From assembly GCA_025057315.1 (NCBI GenBank), contig JANWXW010000050.1, forward strand, positions 99,308-163,307: a DNA stretch of 64,000 nucleotides, given 5' to 3'. Position numbers and translations under genes: made by a program. Under the pieces are notes generated by a model. The model made no database searches and had not been told where the DNA came from. It was given only the letters and a program-made list of their open reading frames with translations. Positions 17,444 to 27,000 of the stretch are shown here, one piece after another; within the stretch, counting starts at the first letter, position 1, and each line of letters begins with the position of its first letter. This DNA is from Myxococcota bacterium (lineage in GTDB: Bacteria > Myxococcota_A > Polyangia > Palsa-1104 > JAEUJZ01).

Positions 17444-18291
17444 GGCAGCGCTCCCGCGGGCTCGAGCGTGCCGAAGACACGCAGCCGAAAGGCACGCTCC
17501 TCTTCGCCGAGCTGATAGATGCGTTGAAGCAGCGTGTCAGCAATGCGCTTGTGCGTGGCCATCCGGTCCCCCTGGGCACACAGCGCCGACAGATCCATGG
17601 GCTCGCCGAAGACGGCCACCACGCGCCGCCGGCGCCGCAAGTTGTCGCGGATGTCGGATGCAATGTGGTTGGTCAGCCCATGGATGAAGGCCGGCACCAC
17701 CACTGGGCGCGCCTCCAGCACCAGCTTGCCCACCCCGGGCTGGGCGCGCAGGGGCGTGTAGGGGTCGGGGTTGCGGTTGCGCTGTCCCTCGGGATGGAAC
17801 CCGACGATCACATGGCCGTTGCGCAGCACCTCAGCCAGGCGCCGCAATCCCCAGCGGTTCAGCTCCTGCCGCGTCGGGTCGCGGAAAAATGGCGGAAACA
17901 TCCGCCCGGCCCCGACTAGCAGGTTGACTGCCACCCCTAAGGGACGCTGGTAAAAAAAGTCCGCTCGCACCGGACACAGGGCTGGTTGCCGCAACTCGCT
18001 GAAGCGGTGCAGCAACGTAAGCAACATGTATAGATCCGAGAACGTCCGATGGTTTGCTACCAGCAAAATTCCATCGCTGGGCCGGAGATGGCGTAGGCGC
18101 TCCAGGCCGACCGGGAACATCATCCACCGCGAACCCAGCGTCATCCAGCTGACGGTGACCCCGCGCAGCCAGGCCTCGGTGAGGCCCCCAGCCCGCCGCT
18201 GCAAGAAGTCCATCAGCCGAAATGCGGCGCGCTCGAAGGGCGCAAGCGGATGCAGGGGCGGTGCAGAGGCATCGGTGCGCAGCCCGTTCAC
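17440..18291 (-). CDS. 1-acylglycerol-phosphate acyltransferase-like protein (PlsC family)
   Basis: 283 residues from a GTG at 18291; the start is uncertain. The acyltransferase HX4D motif is H81-RTFS-D86 (VANHRTFSDL), and the second motif is FHPEGQRN. These are the catalytic and phosphate-binding signatures of PlsC-type enzymes, which transfer an acyl chain to lysophosphatidate or a related lipid at the inner membrane. A hydrophobic stretch near 46-60 probably associates with the membrane. It lies downstream of the VWA lipoprotein gene by 19 bases and upstream of a small lipoprotein gene with a 4-base overlap. Confidence 0.8.
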   Translation of the reverse strand: MNGLRTDASAPPLHPLAPFERAAFRLMDFLQRRAGGLTEAWLRGVTVSWMTLGSRWMMFPVGLERLRHLRPSDGILLVANHRTFSDLYMLLTLLHRFSELRQPALCPVRADFFYQRPLGVAVNLLVGAGRMFPPFFRDPTRQELNRWGLRRLAEVLRNGHVIVGFHPEGQRNRNPDPYTPLRAQPGVGKLVLEARPVVVPAFIHGLTNHIASDIRDNLRRRRRVVAVFGEPMDLSALCAQGDRMATHKRIADTLLQRIYQLGEEERAFRLRVFGTLEPAGALP

Positions 18292-18310
18292 GAGCCTGTT
18301 ATCACTCAAG

Positions 18311-19555
18311 CTACAGGGCACAGTCAAACACCACCTGCACCTTTGCGCGGCCATCGCTCTGCACGGTGTTGCACGTCTCTGGGCAGAGCACGATCCTGCT
18401 TGCCTGGAGGTAGAACGCCCCCGGGCCGCAGGCCATGGGCCCGGCCACCTTGCGGAACATCTGCACCGGCCCGCCCCCACCTGGCTGGTACTCGACGCGC
18501 ACCGTGTCCGGGTCGATCATCTGCCCCGGCGGCGGTGGCGGCAGGGCAAAGTCACACTGGATGCGCGCGCCCATCACCACGCTCATGGCGAGGGTGTGAA
18601 ACAGGTCGTGGAAGTTCTGGTGCTCGCAGATGGGCAGGCGCAAGCCACCGGTGCGCACGCTCAGCAGCTGGTACTGCAGGCCGTGGCTTACCGCGCCGCC
18701 ACCACGGGTGCACTTGGTCATTTGGATCGGATCCGTCGGGCCCCAGGGCTTGGTCGGTGGCGTGTTTTCCTTCAGACCGGCGATGGTGTGGAACACGTAG
18801 TTGCGGTTGGTCGCATCACCGAAGTGACGGCCCGCCCGGGCGAACAGCTGGGTCTCGAAGTCGTCGATGGAGGTGTCGGCGTCATGGTCCGTGATCTCGA
18901 TGAATACGCGGAAGGCGTCTGGACGCAACCAGCCCGACCAGCCCATCGGGGCGGCGCCGCACAGGTCGCGGCTGTTGTAGGTGGATAGGATCTTTCGGAA
19001 CGAGTCGGTGTTCCCAATCTCGATCGAATAGTGATAAAAGCGCGGCCCTGCCATCGGACACAGCGGCGGCGGCGAGCAGGTGGGGTTGCCGCTGAGCGGC
19101 GGGGGAATGCAGATCGACTGGTCAATGAAGCTTACCCCATGGTGCGACAGCAGAATGATGCGGTAGTCGAGGCCGCTGCGCGCCATGACCTCTGCGAAGT
19201 GGTTGTGGATGTTGCGCTCGACGGCAATGAGCTCATCTGTCATGCCGTCTGAGTTGTCCGCCACCACGATGATATCAACTGGCTTCTTGGTCAGCATGGC
19301 ATCGGCGCGTACGCTGGCGCAGGCGCGGTCTCGCTGGGGGGGGCGCAGGTCGGGCATCGGCTCTGGCAGCCGCGCATCCACTCCCAGCAGGTCTGGGGGT
19401 CCCAACATGGGCTTCAGGTCGGGCATCGACACAGGCGTCAGGTCGGGCCGCCCCATGAACGCCGGGTCCTCTTCGGGTCCAACGACACTTTTGGCAATGC
19501 AGGAGGCGCCTACGAGCAGCATGGTTCCGACGCAGCGGGCCAGGGTCGCGCGCAT
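18311..19555 (-). CDS. VWA-like lipoprotein with altered MIDAS motif
   Basis: 414 residues. A signal peptide ends in the lipobox VGASC. A linker of PDL/MPDL units follows, then a von Willebrand A-like domain beginning IIVVADNSDGMTDEL. Myxobacterial relatives usually read DNSGSM here; in this protein the second MIDAS serine is replaced (D100, N101, S102, D103, G104), so metal binding may be weakened. The rest (AVERNIHNHFAEVMARSG, IILLSHHG, FIEITDHDADT) follows the family's fold, with ten or more cysteines likely in disulfides. It is probably an outer-membrane or periplasmic adhesion or sensing lipoprotein. The start was set at the signal peptide. Confidence 0.78.
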   Translation of the reverse strand: MRATLARCVGTMLLVGASCIAKSVVGPEEDPAFMGRPDLTPVSMPDLKPMLGPPDLLGVDARLPEPMPDLRPPQRDRACASVRADAMLTKKPVDIIVVADNSDGMTDELIAVERNIHNHFAEVMARSGLDYRIILLSHHGVSFIDQSICIPPPLSGNPTCSPPPLCPMAGPRFYHYSIEIGNTDSFRKILSTYNSRDLCGAAPMGWSGWLRPDAFRVFIEITDHDADTSIDDFETQLFARAGRHFGDATNRNYVFHTIAGLKENTPPTKPWGPTDPIQMTKCTRGGGAVSHGLQYQLLSVRTGGLRLPICEHQNFHDLFHTLAMSVVMGARIQCDFALPPPPPGQMIDPDTVRVEYQPGGGGPVQMFRKVAGPMACGPGAFYLQASRIVLCPETCNTVQSDGRAKVQVVFDCAL

Positions 19556-19561
19556 GGGCGG

Positions 19562-19567
19562 ACTGTA
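19562..19567 (-). promoter_or_regulatory. -10-like hexamer 6 nt before the VWA-lipoprotein ATG
   Basis: On the minus strand TACAGT, preceded by GC, ends six bases before the ATG at 19555. A perfect 5-4-5 dyad (CCCTC/GAGGG, 19578-19591) lies just upstream and could be an operator. Confidence 0.35.
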
Positions 19568-19679
19568 GCAAATTTTTCCCTCCACTGAGGGAGGATGTAT
19601 GCAATTTGATCCCCGCGTCCCGGCCCCCGGGGCGATGCAAGTTCCCTCTACGGGCGCCCCTTGGTCTCCTCCACTCCCT

Positions 19680-19685
19680 TATAAT
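19680..19685 (+). promoter_or_regulatory. consensus -10 box (TATAAT)
   Basis: A perfect TATAAT lies 57 bases before the chosen start of the DUF4166 gene. The nearest -35-like TTGGTC (19661-19666) is too close at 13 bases, so a different -35 or an activator is likely. Confidence 0.45.
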
Positions 19686-19742
19686 GAGGTTATGCATTCG
19701 CTGCGGCGGATGAGTGACCTGGCGGCGGCTGGAGAGAACCTC

Positions 19743-20330
19743 ATGCCCGTCGCGGCGCTACCGCTCTATCCGCGGCTGCTGGGCCGCTCCTTCGCCGCGC
19801 TGCTCGGCCCAGTGCGGGCCCTCTACTTTATCACTGGGGTGCGCGCCGCGCGTGGCCTGGCCGTGCTGAGGCCATCTACGGGTCTGCTTGCGCGCCTGCT
19901 CCGCCTGCTGCTCGGGATGCCGCTCTCCGTCGGCGAGATGGGGTTGTCGCTGCGCGTCGAGCCGTGGCGGGGCGCCGAGCGGTGGCAGCTCTGCTTCGGC
20001 ACGCACGCTGTGGCCATCGAACAGCGGCCATTGCCTTACGGCCTGCTCGGTGAGCGCTGGCGACTGGTCGAACTACGCGCCCGGGTCCTCGTTGAGGATA
20101 GGGCGCTCCAGCTGCGGCCTGCAGGGGCAGCGCTCCGTCTGGGGCCGCTGTCTCTGCCCCTGCCACTGGGGCTGGCCCCCCAGCTTACGGCCGAGGTGCG
20201 CGGCAGCGACTCCAGCCTGCATCTGCGCTGGGCCGTGCGTGCACCCCTGCTTGGCCTGATCTGCTCGTATGAGGCCGAACTGGGCGTCGACGACGGCGCC
20301 AGGGGGAAAAGTAGCCATGGGGAAAAATAA
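19743..20330 (+). CDS. DUF4166-like protein
   Basis: 195 residues. The ATG at 19743 was chosen because GGAGAG precedes it at good spacing and the family-like start LPLYPRLLGRSFAALLGPVR begins there; the frame is open further upstream. Matching DUF4166 features are LRLLLGMPLSVGEMGLSLRV, RWQLCFG, GPLSLPLPLGLAPQL and PLLGLICSYEAELG. The domain often sits at the end of saccharopine-dehydrogenase-like proteins; here it stands alone. Biochemical role is unknown. The next small membrane protein gene begins on the base after its stop. Confidence 0.72.
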   Translation: MPVAALPLYPRLLGRSFAALLGPVRALYFITGVRAARGLAVLRPSTGLLARLLRLLLGMPLSVGEMGLSLRVEPWRGAERWQLCFGTHAVAIEQRPLPYGLLGERWRLVELRARVLVEDRALQLRPAGAALRLGPLSLPLPLGLAPQLTAEVRGSDSSLHLRWAVRAPLLGLICSYEAELGVDDGARGKSSHGEK

Positions 20331-20525
20331 ATGAAAAATATGCTGACCCTGCTGGGCATTTTGGGGCTGATCATTGGCTGGGGCCTATTTGGCGCTCACC
20401 AGGCCCGCAAGCTTGAGTACGACTGCAAGGTTCGCCTCGAGTCGCTCTGCTTTGTCTGGGAAAAGAACGAGATCGGCCGTGCACGCGACAAGGTGCGCGA
20501 CCTGGTCGACCGGGCTACTCGCTAG
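20331..20525 (+). CDS. small single-span membrane protein
   Basis: 64 residues. One N-terminal membrane helix (LTLLGILGLIIGWGLFGA) is followed by a charged, probably helical tail ending DKVRDLVDRATR. The ATG follows the TAA of the DUF4166 gene with no gap, so the two are surely co-transcribed and probably act together at the membrane. No family is recognised. Its end overlaps the convergent tatD gene by 11 bases. Confidence 0.65.
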   Translation: MKNMLTLLGILGLIIGWGLFGAHQARKLEYDCKVRLESLCFVWEKNEIGRARDKVRDLVDRATR

Positions 20526-21384
20526 CCGGCAAACGAAAGAGAGCACGCGCAGCGGCGCTGGTCTGGCGCGCCAACTCCTCGACCGTCACGCCACGCAGGG
20601 CCGCGACAAAGGCTGCGGTGTGGCACAGATGCGCCGGCTCGTTGCGCCTGCCACGCAGCGGTACCGGCGACAGGTAGGGGCTGTCGGTTTCCAGCAGCAA
20701 TCGTTCTGGCGGCACCAACCGCGCCGCCTCCTGGATGGCGCTGGCCGTCCGGAACGTCACGATGCCTGAGAACGAGATGAAGAAGCCGAGGTCCAACCAG
20801 GCGCGCGCATCATCGGCCGTGCCGGTAAAGCAGTGCACGACGCCTGCCGTCACACCTTCCTCCACGACGATGCGGCGCGCATCCTCGTGGGCATCGCGGA
20901 CGTGCAGCGACACCGGCTTACCGCACGCCGCCGACAAACGCAGAAAACGCCGCAGCAGCGCCTGTTGCTCCTCGGGAGGCGAGTGGCGATAGTGGTAGTC
21001 TAATCCGGTCTCGCCCACGCACACCACCTTGGGCTCCTGCCAGCACAGCCGCTCCACCGCCTGCCACAGCGCCTCGCCCGTGGGCCCGCCCCGTGCGGGC
21101 GGACGAGCCGCCATGACAGCCGATGCGTCGTGGGGATGGATGCCCACAGCGGCAAAGAGGTGGCGGTGGGCCCGCGCCAGCGCCACCGCATTGTCTGCCT
21201 CGGCCAGGCCGTGTCCCGATCCGACCACGATGAGCTGCACCACGCCCGCCGCTGCGGCGCGCGCCAACACCTCCGCACGACCGTCGGCGCCATCGGCTGT
21301 GCGGAAGTCGGCTTCCTCCAAGTGGCAGTGCGTATCGATAAGGCCAACGGAATGGGGGACAGAAGGGGTGGGCGATGCAAGCAT
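20515..21384 (-). CDS. tatD: TatD-family metal-dependent nuclease
   Basis: 289 residues. The TatD signature residues are present: DTHCHLEE (two metal-binding His), GIHPHDA, VGETGLDYHY (metal-binding Glu), SLHVRDA, HCFTG and ETDSPYLSPVP. The family includes cytoplasmic Mg-dependent 3'-5' exonucleases and D-aminoacyl-tRNA deacylase-like activities. The gene follows the repeat lipoprotein gene after three bases, so it should share its transcript, though the two products act in different compartments. Confidence 0.9.
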   Translation of the reverse strand: MLASPTPSVPHSVGLIDTHCHLEEADFRTADGADGRAEVLARAAAAGVVQLIVVGSGHGLAEADNAVALARAHRHLFAAVGIHPHDASAVMAARPPARGGPTGEALWQAVERLCWQEPKVVCVGETGLDYHYRHSPPEEQQALLRRFLRLSAACGKPVSLHVRDAHEDARRIVVEEGVTAGVVHCFTGTADDARAWLDLGFFISFSGIVTFRTASAIQEAARLVPPERLLLETDSPYLSPVPLRGRRNEPAHLCHTAAFVAALRGVTVEELARQTSAAARALFRLPASE

Positions 21385-21387
21385 CCC

Positions 21388-23193
21388 TTATTTGTAGCGC
21401 AGCACGGTCCCACCCAGCCCCACGGCCCAGATGTGGGTCGGGCTGGTGCCCCAGATGCCCAGGAGCAGGTTGACCGTGCCGCTGACCACCGGGGACCACT
21501 GCGTGCCGTTCCAGCGCAGCATCGTGCCCCCATAGCCTATGGCCCAGATGTCCTCTGGTCCGCTGCCCCAAATGGCGCGCAGGTCCGTGTCGGTGCCGCT
21601 GCGCTCCGGGATGAACGAGCGGCCATCCCAGCGCAAGATGGTACCGCGGTCGCCGACCAGGCGCGTGTTGTTGGCAGCGGCGCTCCAGACGGCGTAGAGA
21701 CCCTCGAAAGTGTTGGTCCTCATCGGGATCCAGGCCGTACCGTCCCAGCGCACGGCCCGACCGCGCTCGCCCACTGCCCACACATCCGTGGGGCCGCTGC
21801 CACCCACATTGTACAGGGCCTCGGGCACGCCCGTGGGCCGCGGCGTCCACTGGGTGCCATCCCAGTGCAGCGCGATGCCGCGCGCACCCACGACCCAGAT
21901 GTCGTTGGCTCCGCTGCCCCAGATCCCGAGCAGCGGCTCGAACGTGCCGACGTTGACCGCGCCCCACCGGGTGCCGTCCCAGCGCAGCACCGTCCCCCCC
22001 TCGCCTACGGCCCACACCTGGTCCGGGCTGCTGCCCCAGACCCCAAGCAGCGTGCTCGGCACGGGACTGTCCACCGCGTGGACCGCCTGGCCGTTCCAGC
22101 GTAGAATCCGCCCCCTCTCGCCGACCATCCATACATCCGTCGGGCTGCTGCCCCAGACGCCGACCAGCGTCTCGGTGGGCCCGCGGCTCCAGCGCTTCCA
22201 GGCGGTGCCGTCCCAGCGCACCAGGGACCCGGCCGCGCCCACGGCCCAGATGTCGGTGGCCGAGGTGCCAAAGAGCATGACGAAGCCGTCCACGTTGTCG
22301 CTGGGCACAGGGAGCCAGCTTGTGCCATCAAAGTGCACGATGGTGCCGCTCTCGCCTGCGGCCCACACGTTCTGGGGGCCACTGCCCCAGACGGTAAACA
22401 GCGTACTCGTGCTGCCGGTGGACACGCGCTGCCAGCGGGTGCCGTTCCAGCGCAGCAGGTCGCCACCGTCGGCTGCGGCCCACACGTCCTGGGGGCCACT
22501 GCCCCAGACGGCATAGAGCCAGTCCGTGGTGCCGGTCGGGATGCGCTCCCAAACCGACCCGTTCCAGCGCCGCGCCATGCCGTCTTGGCCCACCGCCCAT
22601 ATGTTGTTCGGGCCACTGCCCCAGATCGACAGCAGCACGGCACTGGTGTTGCTCTGCACACGGCTCCACGCCGTGCCATCAAAGTGCAGGATGGTACCCA
22701 GATCCCCAACGGCCCACACGTCGTGGGCGGCGCTGCCCCACAGCCCTGCCAGGGCGTCTGTCGTGCCGCTGTCCTGGCGCTTCCAGGCGGTGCCGTCCCA
22801 GCGGAGGATGATCCCCTCCTCGCCCACGATCCACACGTGGTCGCGGTCTGCGCCCCAGACACTCCACAGGTTCACGGTCGTGCCGCTGGGCACCGAGCGC
22901 CACCGGCTCCCATCGAAGCGCAGGATGGTGCCGGCGTCCCCGACCGCCCACACTTGGCTCGAGGAAGCGCCCCAGGCGGCGTTGATGGAGTTGCCCTGCG
23001 GCAGCGGGTTCTGCCAGCACCATCGCTCGCTGCTGCAGACCTCCTCGGCACCCACGACGGCCAGATCGCCTTCCCCCCCGCCCAGGTCGGGTGCCTCGGC
23101 CTGCATCCCGTCGCTCTCCGGTCCGGGTTCGGGCACCGGGGAGCAAGAGGATAGCAAGAGCAGCACAAAAGACAGACGCAGGATCGGCTTCAT
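21388..23193 (-). CDS. lipoprotein with 39-residue beta-propeller-like repeats
   Basis: 601 residues. A signal peptide ends in the lipobox LLSSC, and an acidic linker carries a Cys pair (CSSERWCW). From residue 74 to the end the protein is 13 complete repeats of exactly 39 residues plus a final 21-residue part, without a single insertion or deletion. Each unit follows WGSGPxDVWAVGxxGT, then ILRWDGTxW and a variable SGT segment. The pattern is that of WD/kelch-like or photosynthesis-system-II-assembly-like blades, so a closed or stacked propeller on the outer surface is likely. Repeats 11 and 12 deviate most (GGSGPTD, WSAAANN). Partners are unknown. The start was set at the signal peptide. Confidence 0.85.
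   Translation of the reverse strand: MKPILRLSFVLLLLSSCSPVPEPGPESDGMQAEAPDLGGGEGDLAVVGAEEVCSSERWCWQNPLPQGNSINAAWGASSSQVWAVGDAGTILRFDGSRWRSVPSGTTVNLWSVWGADRDHVWIVGEEGIILRWDGTAWKRQDSGTTDALAGLWGSAAHDVWAVGDLGTILHFDGTAWSRVQSNTSAVLLSIWGSGPNNIWAVGQDGMARRWNGSVWERIPTGTTDWLYAVWGSGPQDVWAAADGGDLLRWNGTRWQRVSTGSTSTLFTVWGSGPQNVWAAGESGTIVHFDGTSWLPVPSDNVDGFVMLFGTSATDIWAVGAAGSLVRWDGTAWKRWSRGPTETLVGVWGSSPTDVWMVGERGRILRWNGQAVHAVDSPVPSTLLGVWGSSPDQVWAVGEGGTVLRWDGTRWGAVNVGTFEPLLGIWGSGANDIWVVGARGIALHWDGTQWTPRPTGVPEALYNVGGSGPTDVWAVGERGRAVRWDGTAWIPMRTNTFEGLYAVWSAAANNTRLVGDRGTILRWDGRSFIPERSGTDTDLRAIWGSGPEDIWAIGYGGTMLRWNGTQWSPVVSGTVNLLLGIWGTSPTHIWAVGLGGTVLRYK
21391..22974 (-). repeat. 117-base coding repeat, 13 copies plus a partial
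   Basis: The coding repeat of the propeller lipoprotein. The period is exactly 117 bases (39 codons) and copies differ by substitution only. The shared phrases at protein level are VWAVG and RWDGTxW. Confidence 0.85.
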
Positions 23194-23490
23194 GGTGCTT
23201 CCCAGCCCCATCATACCCTTGCGGACAGAGAGCCGCAAGATGAGGCGCAGGCCCCCCGATGGAGGAAGTACGCTCCAAGCGGGTTATGGCGCGCGATAAT
23301 AGAAGAAAGGGTGGACAACGGAAGGGTGGCAGGCTGCTGGCCATGTCAGCCGGTGCTGCATGAGCGTGGGTCTATCTGCGATACGGAGCGGCCGCGCAGG
23401 GTGGGATGCGCGGCCGGTCCCAGCCAGGGCACGCGGGGCGAAATTGGATGGGGGCCCTGCTGGAACGGCGTATGGGTAGACACAAACATC

Positions 23491-23518
23491 TTGCCTGTTG
23501 AACACATATGCGTATAAG
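23491..23518 (+). promoter_or_regulatory. sigma-70-like promoter candidate with no obvious gene
   Basis: TTGCCT and TATAAG are spaced 16 bases in an AT-rich patch. An overlapping alternative pair is TTGAAC with GATAAC at 17 bases (23498-23526). The next gene start is over 550 bases away. Confidence 0.4.
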
Positions 23519-23703
23519 CTGATAACGCTCTCCGCCTATCCGCCTGGGGACCGGTGCGTGAGCCGGGTTGACGCGCTGGCCACCTGCACGGTCTACGGGG
23601 GCGGGCCGGAGGGGCTACCCTGGCGGATCGGCTCCCCCGCCTGGGCCGGGCTCACGGTGTGACACTGCGAGAGGGCGGGCCCGTCCTCCACCCACCCATG
23701 ATC

Positions 23704-23733
23704 GATCGCATTGATCGCATTCTCCGATCGCAT
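23704..23733. repeat. three copies of GATCGCAT
   Basis: The octamer GATCGCAT occurs at 23704, 23713 and 23726. It could be a multi-copy binding site controlling the downstream pilus operon, but this is inference. Confidence 0.4.
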
Positions 23734-24056
23734 CGTCGATGGGGCAATCGCCGCCTGGCGGAATGCCATCTCGCCTGCTCACACAGGCAATGAACATAGG
23801 GCAACGAACATACCCACGCGGAAACATGCAACGGCGTCTCCGGCCCGGCTCACCCGCCATCCGGGGCTCAACGGGTGGCCAGCGGCCCCACCCGGTGCGG
23901 CCGGTCGTGCGTCAGGTCCCGGGCCTGGCGTTGCCATCCCTGGGTCCAGGGGCCGGCCAGCGGATCTTGGACGAGGGCCCTTCGGACAGGCGCCCGTCAG
24001 GGCGAGGGGACCTCGCGGCAGCTCCCTCGAGGAATGCCAGAGCCCCCGGCGGAAGG

Positions 24057-24084
24057 TTGCATGGCCCCTGGCTGTGTCTACAAC
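24057..24084 (+). promoter_or_regulatory. promoter candidate for the pilus operon
   Basis: TTGCAT and TACAAC are spaced 16 bases. The second hexamer ends seven bases before the PilY1 ATG and no ribosome-binding site is visible, so the operon mRNA may be leaderless. Confidence 0.35.
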
Positions 24085-24091
24085 CCCCACG

Positions 24092-27000
24092 ATGCGTCTG
24101 CAGCCCCTCCTTCTCTGCCTGGCCGCGATGCTTGCCGGCCCTGCCGCTTGGGCCGATGTTCGCACCTTCTCGGCCGGTTCCCTCATCATCCCCATGGATG
24201 CATGCTATCAGGCCGCGCAAGACCAACCCTATCCTTCGTATTGCATCGATGGGAAGGCGCCGGATGATGGAATCATCAAGGCGTACGGGCTCGTTTATCT
24301 TCTGCTCAAACGTGGCTTTACTATCTATCTTATCATCAACCCGGCCAAGACCACCATCGATGGGGTGGATCTGACCCTCTCTCGGGTGGGAGGGCCGCCG
24401 GTCGGCCTCTACAACCGCAGCACCCGCACGTTTGTCAATTTCACCCACCAGACCACCGTGCATTACCGTGGCGCTCCCTTTGTTATCGATGTATCCGAGG
24501 CCGCCTCGGTCCTTTCGCTGCTTCACACCGACCCGCGCATTCAATCCTTCACCAGCGTTGCCATCCACCTGGCCTATGAGAACTTCAGCGCCCCGGTCTC
24601 TTCCCGAATGAACGGTGTGCCTCCCAGGATTGCCGTCTTTGTGCCTCCCGGCAGCCAGGGCGGCGTCGTCGGTACCGAGGGCATCCCGCTGATGCGGGGC
24701 TATCTGCGCCGCGCAGGGCTAGACTACGAGGGCGCCTATGGCACCGTGGCCAGCCCCGGGGATATCTTTGATACGCTCACCGAGCAGGATGTGATCAACG
24801 GGGCGCTTGGCTCGCGGTACCAGGTCGCCTGGTTTCCCCACTACAGCGCTGGGTCGGATGATCGCCCCGTGTTGCTCAAGGTCCGTGACTTTGCTGATCA
24901 GGGGGGGATGATCTTTGCCGAGTGCGCCTCGATCAGCACCTTCGAGTCACACAGCGAGACGCAGTTTATGACCACCGGTGGGATCACCATCAACACCCTG
25001 CCGCAGTGCTACCCTGGAAATACCAGCGGGTTCCGCAGAGGGGGGGAGCCGTCCAACTTCTACACCACATGCTACAACCCGAGGACCCCCTTGGGCCACT
25101 CGCCGGGTTCCCGATTGGAATTTCCCGTGCCGAGTAGTCCCTTTGTACAGATCGGCGACTTTCTTTTCTATAAGGCCAGGGGAGCTGTCGAGGACTGGAG
25201 GCCGCGCTCCGGAAGCAGCCAGCGTGCTGGCGTTGTCTCCCTGATGCGGTCTGCTGACAGCAACAGTTCATACAATGGCCAAGACATTGTTTCCACCACC
25301 TTCAAGGACAATCAGCCCAACAAGGGGCAAATCATCTACTTCGGGGGTCACTTCTATGGAGACAGCACCGCTCCGGCCACGGCGGGCATCCGCATCGTGC
25401 TGAACACGCTGCTGTTTGCTCGCCCGACGCTGTCGACGCGCTACCAGGCCCGCTCCCAGCCGGTCATGGCGGAAATCGACGGGCGCCTGCTGCTCTTGAT
25501 GGGTTCCTACATGGAGAACAACGCATCGATTGCGGCCTACAGCCGCGCCAGCGACATCAACTGGCCATTCCCACAGGTTCTTGGCCAGTTCCGTGCCTAC
25601 GATGCACGCAACCTCACCATCGGGACACAACATTTTGGCTCGGACCAGGGTAGCTTGTGGAATGCAGCTAACCTTCTGCCCAGCCCCGGGTCGCGGGTTA
25701 TCTACACCTCGCGACAGTCGGGAGCCAATGCCACCCTGGTGCGGCTGACCCAGGCCAACCTTCCTGCCCTGGGTACAAACCCCTTTGGGTTGCCTCCTGG
25801 CTACACCGCCGCCGACGAGGCGTTTCTGCTGGCTCGCATCCACCAGGCCCCCTTTGGGGGGGTGGACCATAGCACGGCGGCGGTCGTTGGCCCCCAGACG
25901 GTGGTGCCCGGAGGCGAGGGGCGGCCCACGATGGCCTATGTTGGCGCGCTGGATGGCATGCTGCATGCCATCATGGTGCGCGGCCCGCAGAGCCAGCCGG
26001 GCGTGGAGCAGTGGGCTTTCTTGCCTGGAGAACAGCTGTCCAGCGTCCGCTTCAACGCTGCAGCGCTGGACGGTTCACCGACGGTGGGTGATATCTTTGA
26101 GAGCATCGGGGGCATGCGCCGCTGGCGCACGCTGCTCACAATCCCCCAGGGCCACGGCGGGGGGGCACTCTATGGTCTGGACGTGTCAGATCCGCTGGCT
26201 CCTGCGCTGCTGTGGCAACGGGGTACGGCCGCCAGCGGGGTGCTTCTTGCCCCGGCCCATGCCACGGCCATGACCATCTGCCCGACGGCAAACAATCCGT
26301 TTCAGTCCTTTGTGGTAGTGGCCAGCGCCCGCGTCACCGGCGCCCCTGGCATCACCGTGTCGGCCCTGTCGGGCAAAGACGGGAGCCTGCTGTGGCAGTG
26401 GAGCACGGGCTACACCCGGACCCTACCGGCCACCGGCGCGATCATCCCGAACGATCTTCCGGCCCCGGCGGCGCTGGCTGCCTCCAGCCCATCGGCCCCC
26501 TGCGAGGACCGGGTGTATGTGGCCGACCTGGATGGGCGCGTCTGGGAGCTGGACACCATCACGGGGCAAAATGTCAACGGCAGCGCCCCCCTGGCCGATG
26601 TGGGGCTCACCCCGGGAGGGCGGGTGCAACCAATTGGCGCTGCGCCGGCCCTCTACAATGACCTTGGCACCGGCCGGCGCATGCTCGCCGTCGTCACGGG
26701 GGGGGCCGATTGGGCCCACGGCGGCGATACCTATGCCCTGTATGTCTATGACATCTCTGCCCAGGCACGGGTGCCGGGACGGCCCTCTGGCGTGGCCACG
26801 CTCAGCTTCCGCCAGCCATTCCCACCCGGACACAAGGGCTATGCCCCCCCCACCGTCAGCGGCAATGACCTGTACCTGCTGGCTGCTACTGGGACCCTGG
26901 GCGGTTCCATCAGCGCCACACTCGGAGACGCCGCGGTTCTGTACCGGGTCAATCTCAGCTCGCGCCAGGTGACCGCGACGATGAACTTGACCAAGGGGGC

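Larger units (their letters stand above)
23194..24091. other. 898-base gene-poor region before the pilus operon
   Basis: No convincing protein gene is seen. It contains a promoter-like pair at 23491-23518 that points away from any adjacent gene start, a three-copy octamer repeat at 23704-23733, and a promoter-like pair just before the PilY1 gene. A frame open upstream of the PilY1 start has a poor composition and is not included. A non-coding RNA or regulatory region is possible. Confidence 0.45.

Noticed and set aside
21391..22974. The regular 117-base repeat as a CRISPR array or satellite
   Set aside because: The period equals 39 codons, and the units differ by coding-compatible substitutions in an intact frame with a signal peptide.
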